In this document: positions 5,693 through 8,601 of the stretch, piece after piece
Position numbering within the stretch: the stretch's first letter is position 1
Layout of the letters: each line of letters begins with the position of its first letter
From: a bacterium
GTDB lineage: Bacteria > Bacteroidota > Ignavibacteria > Kapaibacteriales > UBA2268
Reading direction: 5' to 3'
Length of the DNA stretch: 8,601 nucleotides
Assembly: GCA_030426865.1 (NCBI GenBank)
Contig: JAUHXN010000115.1
Location: 1 to 8,601, forward strand
The notes under the pieces: generated by a model
Seen by the model: the letters and a program-made list of their open reading frames with translations, nothing else
What the model was told of the DNA's origin: nothing
Database searches by the model: none
Program-made: the position numbers and the translations under genes

Positions 5693-8158
5693 CTACTTTT
5701 TCACAATCTTAGTGGTGTAGATATTATTAGTTCCCTCGATTATAGAAATATTATAAACACCAGATAGTAAGCTTGACAAGTTTAATTCCAGTTTATTAGA
5801 TAAAGCGTTAGTGTTTCTACTATAAACTTTTCTTCCAAGATAATCTGTAACTACAATAGTTAGCTCTTCTGTTGTTATAGTTGGTAAATCTAAACTTAGT
5901 ATATCATCCATTGGGTTCGGATATACTGATATATCATTTGATTTTTCACTTAGAACACTATTCACTACTTGTGGGTCTCTTAGAGCACACAAATCCCAAT
6001 GTAATATATCATGATATTCAGCAGCTATACCAGTTGACGATGTAAGACCAACATATCCATTACTTCCTTTGTCTAGGGTAATATACTCCTCTAATGGGAA
6101 ATCAGTCAGTTCTACTATTAGAGTTGAGGGTTTATCACTTTCATTCAGATATATTTTCAAATTATGGTTTTGGTATTCTATTCTACAAGTATAGCTTTGA
6201 GTAGAATCTGATAGTATCGTTACTATGTCCTTATTCATATACACTGTAGTTTCATCTGTGTGCTTTGTTTTTAGTACACCCTTTCTATCAGGTATTTGAA
6301 CAGCTAAGTGATTTCCATTGGGGTCGCTATACTCATCGTTACCCCAAAGATCTATCTCAATTGCAATAGCATTGTTTATACCATTGTAACCAATACCACC
6401 TCCATCTCCTCTGAATTCAGTAGGCAAACTGCCAGATATGATAAACGCAACTCCGTCAGCTCCAGGTAAAGAACTATCAGCCAATATGCCAGTAGGTATA
6501 ATACTTCGTTTAATGGCGTCTTCTGTACCTCCACTGAATAAAAATGAGAATTCTGATTGGAATCCACCTGCTAGATTTACTTTCTCATCATAGAACATAT
6601 ACCCAAGATCAAACTCATACAAGCTAGTTAGACGAAATGCATCTTCTTCAAAAATTGGTTTATTAGTATGAAGTTTCAATTTACTAAACCCATTATCAGA
6701 GTTGAATTCCTCCTTACAAAAGTCGCTAATACCAAACACTGAGATGAATCCATCGCGACCACCTGGCGCATTAGGGAATTGTGCATCGTTTGTAGTCGGG
6801 AAGTCGCTCGATAGAGTCCAACCCGCTATAATAACTTTATCTGAAAGCACACATACACTTCTACCTTCATCAAAATTACTACCTCCTAAATAGCTACTAA
6901 ATAATAATTCGCCTTCGTAACTCCATTTTGCAAAGTAGCAATCAAGAGTACCATTAAGTTTATTGAATTTAGAATTACTAGAGACAGGCAAATCTGTACT
7001 TCTAGTAAATGCACTTAGATAAATATTATCATACTTATCTATTACCATATCACCGAATTTATGGAAAATATTATCTTCACCATCAACACCCGCCCCACCA
7101 AAATAACTTGACCAGCTTATGTTTTTATCTCTATCAATTTTCATCAAATAATTGTCAATTTTCCCAAAATTATATTGATAGTAAGAATTCTTATTTGTCA
7201 CCAAATCATCACTAGTAGTATATATATGTACAACTAGATTACCTTGACTATCATACCTAATATTCAAAGGATAATCTTGACCTCTTCCTCCATAAAAGCT
7301 TGACCAGTTCAGAGATCCATCAATATTAAATATAACTATATAATTATCATATTGATCCTGTCCACCAATCTTTGTAGGTTGTAAAGGAGTCCCTTTTTTG
7401 GGTAATATACTACTATCTGTAAAGCCACTTATAGCAACTTGATTATCTATTTTAGAATAAGAAATACTTAGTCCATAATCTGATTTATCTCCACCTACTA
7501 GCGAACTGTAGAGCAATTTCCCATTGTCAGAAATTTTCAAAATATAAGAATCATAAGTTCCTTCTCTAATTTTTAGCATTGCATTATTTGTAGTCATAAA
7601 GCTAGAACTATTTGTTCTACCTGTTACCCAAACATTTTTATCAGAATCGATAGTAATAGCGGCAGCATAATCATATCCATTCCCACCGAAATAGGTTGAA
7701 AACAATAATTCACCATCTAAGGAAAACTTTGAGATTATAATATCCCCAGAACCTCCCAAAAAATATTTAAAAATAGCATTATTAGTGGTTGGGAAATTAT
7801 TTGACAATGTTTCACCAACTATCCAAATAGCATCATCAGATACGACCATATTTTGGACTATTTCACTACCATTACCGCCTACAAATGTACTCCAAACAAC
7901 TTCCATATTTTCATTATATTTCGCCAAAAAAATATCATTATTCCCAGAATGAGTTTTTTGAAATGCATTACTCGTAGTAGGGTAATTAGAGCTTTTGGTA
8001 AAACCAACTATATATATATTACCATTATTATCCTTTTGAACATTAGTTATGTCATCGCTATTAGAACCACCTAAATAACTTGACCATAATAAATCAAAAT
8101 CATTTGAATAAATATTAGTAAAAGTAAGTGTCGTGAATAATAGAATTAATAATTTCAT
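5693..8158 (-). CDS. Secreted SBBP-repeat beta-propeller / L-type lectin protein with T9SS sorting domain
   Basis: An 821-aa exported protein. Residues 1-18 form a signal peptide. About 21-477 hold seven SBBP-type beta-propeller repeats, each marked by an aromatic-S-S/T-x-x-G-G motif (WSSYLGG at 25, then 89, 153, 217, 285, 349 and 420), often followed by a (F/Y)PTT-x-NA segment. About 484-724 is an L-type (legume-lectin-like) domain: GADGVAF (566-572), GGG (587-589), and a metal site E601-x-D603-x3-N607-x4-D612-x4-H617 with the spacing of concanavalin A, ending VGLTSSTG and HDILHW. About 741-821, with YPNP at 746-749, is a T9SS type A sorting domain. The inferred role is a surface or secreted sugar-binding adhesin or a carbohydrate-capture protein; no catalytic domain is visible. 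The start ATG at 8158 has a clear Shine-Dalgarno sequence. The gene is monocistronic, divergent from the gene at 8289 and convergent with the DUF1801 gene. Confidence 0.93.
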   Translation of the reverse strand: MKLLILLFTTLTFTNIYSNDFDLLWSSYLGGSNSDDITNVQKDNNGNIYIVGFTKSSNYPTTSNAFQKTHSGNNDIFLAKYNENMEVVWSTFVGGNGSEIVQNMVVSDDAIWIVGETLSNNFPTTNNAIFKYFLGGSGDIIISKFSLDGELLFSTYFGGNGYDYAAAITIDSDKNVWVTGRTNSSSFMTTNNAMLKIREGTYDSYILKISDNGKLLYSSLVGGDKSDYGLSISYSKIDNQVAISGFTDSSILPKKGTPLQPTKIGGQDQYDNYIVIFNIDGSLNWSSFYGGRGQDYPLNIRYDSQGNLVVHIYTTSDDLVTNKNSYYQYNFGKIDNYLMKIDRDKNISWSSYFGGAGVDGEDNIFHKFGDMVIDKYDNIYLSAFTRSTDLPVSSNSKFNKLNGTLDCYFAKWSYEGELLFSSYLGGSNFDEGRSVCVLSDKVIIAGWTLSSDFPTTNDAQFPNAPGGRDGFISVFGISDFCKEEFNSDNGFSKLKLHTNKPIFEEDAFRLTSLYEFDLGYMFYDEKVNLAGGFQSEFSFLFSGGTEDAIKRSIIPTGILADSSLPGADGVAFIISGSLPTEFRGDGGGIGYNGINNAIAIEIDLWGNDEYSDPNGNHLAVQIPDRKGVLKTKHTDETTVYMNKDIVTILSDSTQSYTCRIEYQNHNLKIYLNESDKPSTLIVELTDFPLEEYITLDKGSNGYVGLTSSTGIAAEYHDILHWDLCALRDPQVVNSVLSEKSNDISVYPNPMDDILSLDLPTITTEELTIVVTDYLGRKVYSRNTNALSNKLELNLSSLLSGVYNISIIEGTNNIYTTKIVKK
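6728..8098 (-). repeat. Seven SBBP beta-propeller repeats within the SBBP-lectin gene
   Basis: The (W/F/Y)S(S/T)xxGG motif recurs at residues 25, 89, 153, 217, 285, 349 and 420, giving spacings of 64, 64, 64, 68, 64 and 71 residues (a period of about 192 bp). The first copy starts directly at its motif after the signal peptide. The last copy is followed by DGFISVFGI (469-477), equivalent to the strand that precedes the motif in other copies. That is the pattern expected for a seven-bladed propeller closed by a shared blade. Confidence 0.85.
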
Positions 8159-8163
8159 TTGTA

Positions 8164-8168
8164 TCCTC
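8164..8168 (-). promoter_or_regulatory. Shine-Dalgarno site of the SBBP-lectin gene
   Basis: GAGGA, within AAGAGGAT on the minus strand, lies 5 nt before the ATG at 8158. It supports this start, and it is the only strong Shine-Dalgarno sequence in the window; the other genes have AT-rich leaders, with at most a weak AGGG before the CotH gene. Confidence 0.65.
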
Positions 8169-8224
8169 TTTGAAAAATAATTACCTCAATTTAAGTAATT
8201 TTAAAAAGACATCCAAGAGTTTAA

Positions 8225-8258
8225 TACTTGTCTTCGAGTATGATTTTAATTATCTTTG
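8225..8258 (+). promoter_or_regulatory. Bacteroidota-type promoter for the gene at 8289
   Basis: TACTTG (TTG at 8228-8230) is followed after exactly 20 nt by TATCTTTG (8251-8258). This matches the Bacteroidota primary-sigma consensus TTG-N19-21-TAnnTTTG. Transcription should begin near 8264, leaving a leader of about 25 nt before the ATG at 8289. Confidence 0.65.
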
Positions 8259-8288
8259 TAACGTTAAAATGTAATTATAAATTCAAAT

Positions 8289-8601
8289 ATGAAGCTTCGA
8301 TTCCAATCTAGTATAGATGTAAATTTCACTGAGCCGTTGAGTGATTTATTATATTTCAACCTAAATCAAGTGAAATATAAAGAACATATTATTGATGCTA
8401 TCAATAGCTATGGTACACCGGTAATAAAAGAAAAAGGCAATAATATCACATTAAAATTAGAAGATGATATAGAAACACATACCCTTTTTTTAATTGGATC
8501 TGAAGATAGTAAAGATTTCCTTTTAGGAGTAGCTGTATTTTTTAAGAAGAATGACAATGAAGCTATTCTGCTTCATATAGCAGTTAATCACACTTTAATC
8601 G
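8289..8601 (+). CDS. Hypothetical protein, N-terminal part (3' partial)
   Basis: An open frame starts at the ATG at 8289 and runs off the window after 104 codons. It begins MKLRFQSSIDVNF and continues with a mixed alpha/beta pattern. An alternating hydrophobic stretch, FLLGVAVFFKKNDNEAILLHIAVN, lies around residues 77-100 and resembles two paired beta strands. There is no signal peptide or membrane segment, so it is probably cytosolic. The strand pair ending LLHIAV loosely recalls the central sheet of GNAT acetyltransferases, but the acetyl-CoA loop would lie beyond the window edge, so I do not assign a family. Support for a real gene comes from the well-spaced Bacteroidota promoter upstream and from even, non-repetitive amino-acid use. 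It is divergent from the SBBP-lectin gene across 130 bp. Confidence 0.7.
   Translation, partial: MKLRFQSSIDVNFTEPLSDLLYFNLNQVKYKEHIIDAINSYGTPVIKEKGNNITLKLEDDIETHTLFLIGSEDSKDFLLGVAVFFKKNDNEAILLHIAVNHTLI

Noticed and set aside
6728..8098. A regular periodicity of about 192 bp that might suggest a DNA repeat array.
   Set aside because: The period is the SBBP protein repeat; copies are diverged at DNA level and there are no identical repeats with unique spacers.

Overview
The window looks like chromosomal DNA of an AT-rich member of the Bacteroidota/FCB group. Three of its seven genes end in the C-terminal sorting domain (YPNP/YPQP motif, about 80 residues) used by the type IX secretion system (Por/T9SS), which is restricted to that group. 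A TTG-N20-TAnnTTTG element of the Bacteroidota sigma factor is present, and most starts lack a Shine-Dalgarno sequence. I cannot place the class; a flavobacterium, another Bacteroidota lineage or a Kapabacteria/Ignavibacteria relative would all fit. No mobile element, CRISPR array, tRNA or rRNA was seen.

Layout: (1) 1-710 (+), the 3' end of a DUF3160 protein with a T9SS tail, closed by a hairpin at about 744-802; (2) 823-1401 (-), a lone four-helix di-heme-type cytochrome b; (3) 1580-2443 (+), a two-domain GNAT acetyltransferase that is clearly more GC-rich than its neighbours; (4) 2502-5213 (-), a large secreted CotH-kinase protein with two tandem lamin-tail domains and a T9SS tail, with a rho-independent terminator at 2445-2476; (5) about 5324-5689 (+), a DUF1801 protein whose family-like N-terminus has no ATG, GTG or TTG start; (6) 5693-8158 (-), a secreted seven-repeat SBBP beta-propeller fused to an L-type lectin domain and a T9SS tail; (7) 8289-8601 (+), the 5' end of an unrecognised gene behind a good Bacteroidota promoter.

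Gene orientation alternates along the window (+ - + - + - +), so every gene is probably its own transcription unit and there is no operon. The shared theme is export. Genes 1, 4 and 6 encode cell-surface or secreted T9SS cargo, and genes 4 and 6 carry adhesion or binding modules. The cytochrome, GNAT and DUF1801 genes look like unrelated housekeeping or accessory genes. The longest gene-free stretch is 178 bases (1402-1579); it is AT-rich and holds only the divergent control region of the cytochrome and GNAT genes.

I did not find a clearly new multi-gene system. The points most worth following are the missing canonical start of the DUF1801 gene, the complete legume-lectin metal-site spacing in the SBBP-lectin protein, and the strongly conserved tandem lamin-tail domains of the CotH protein.
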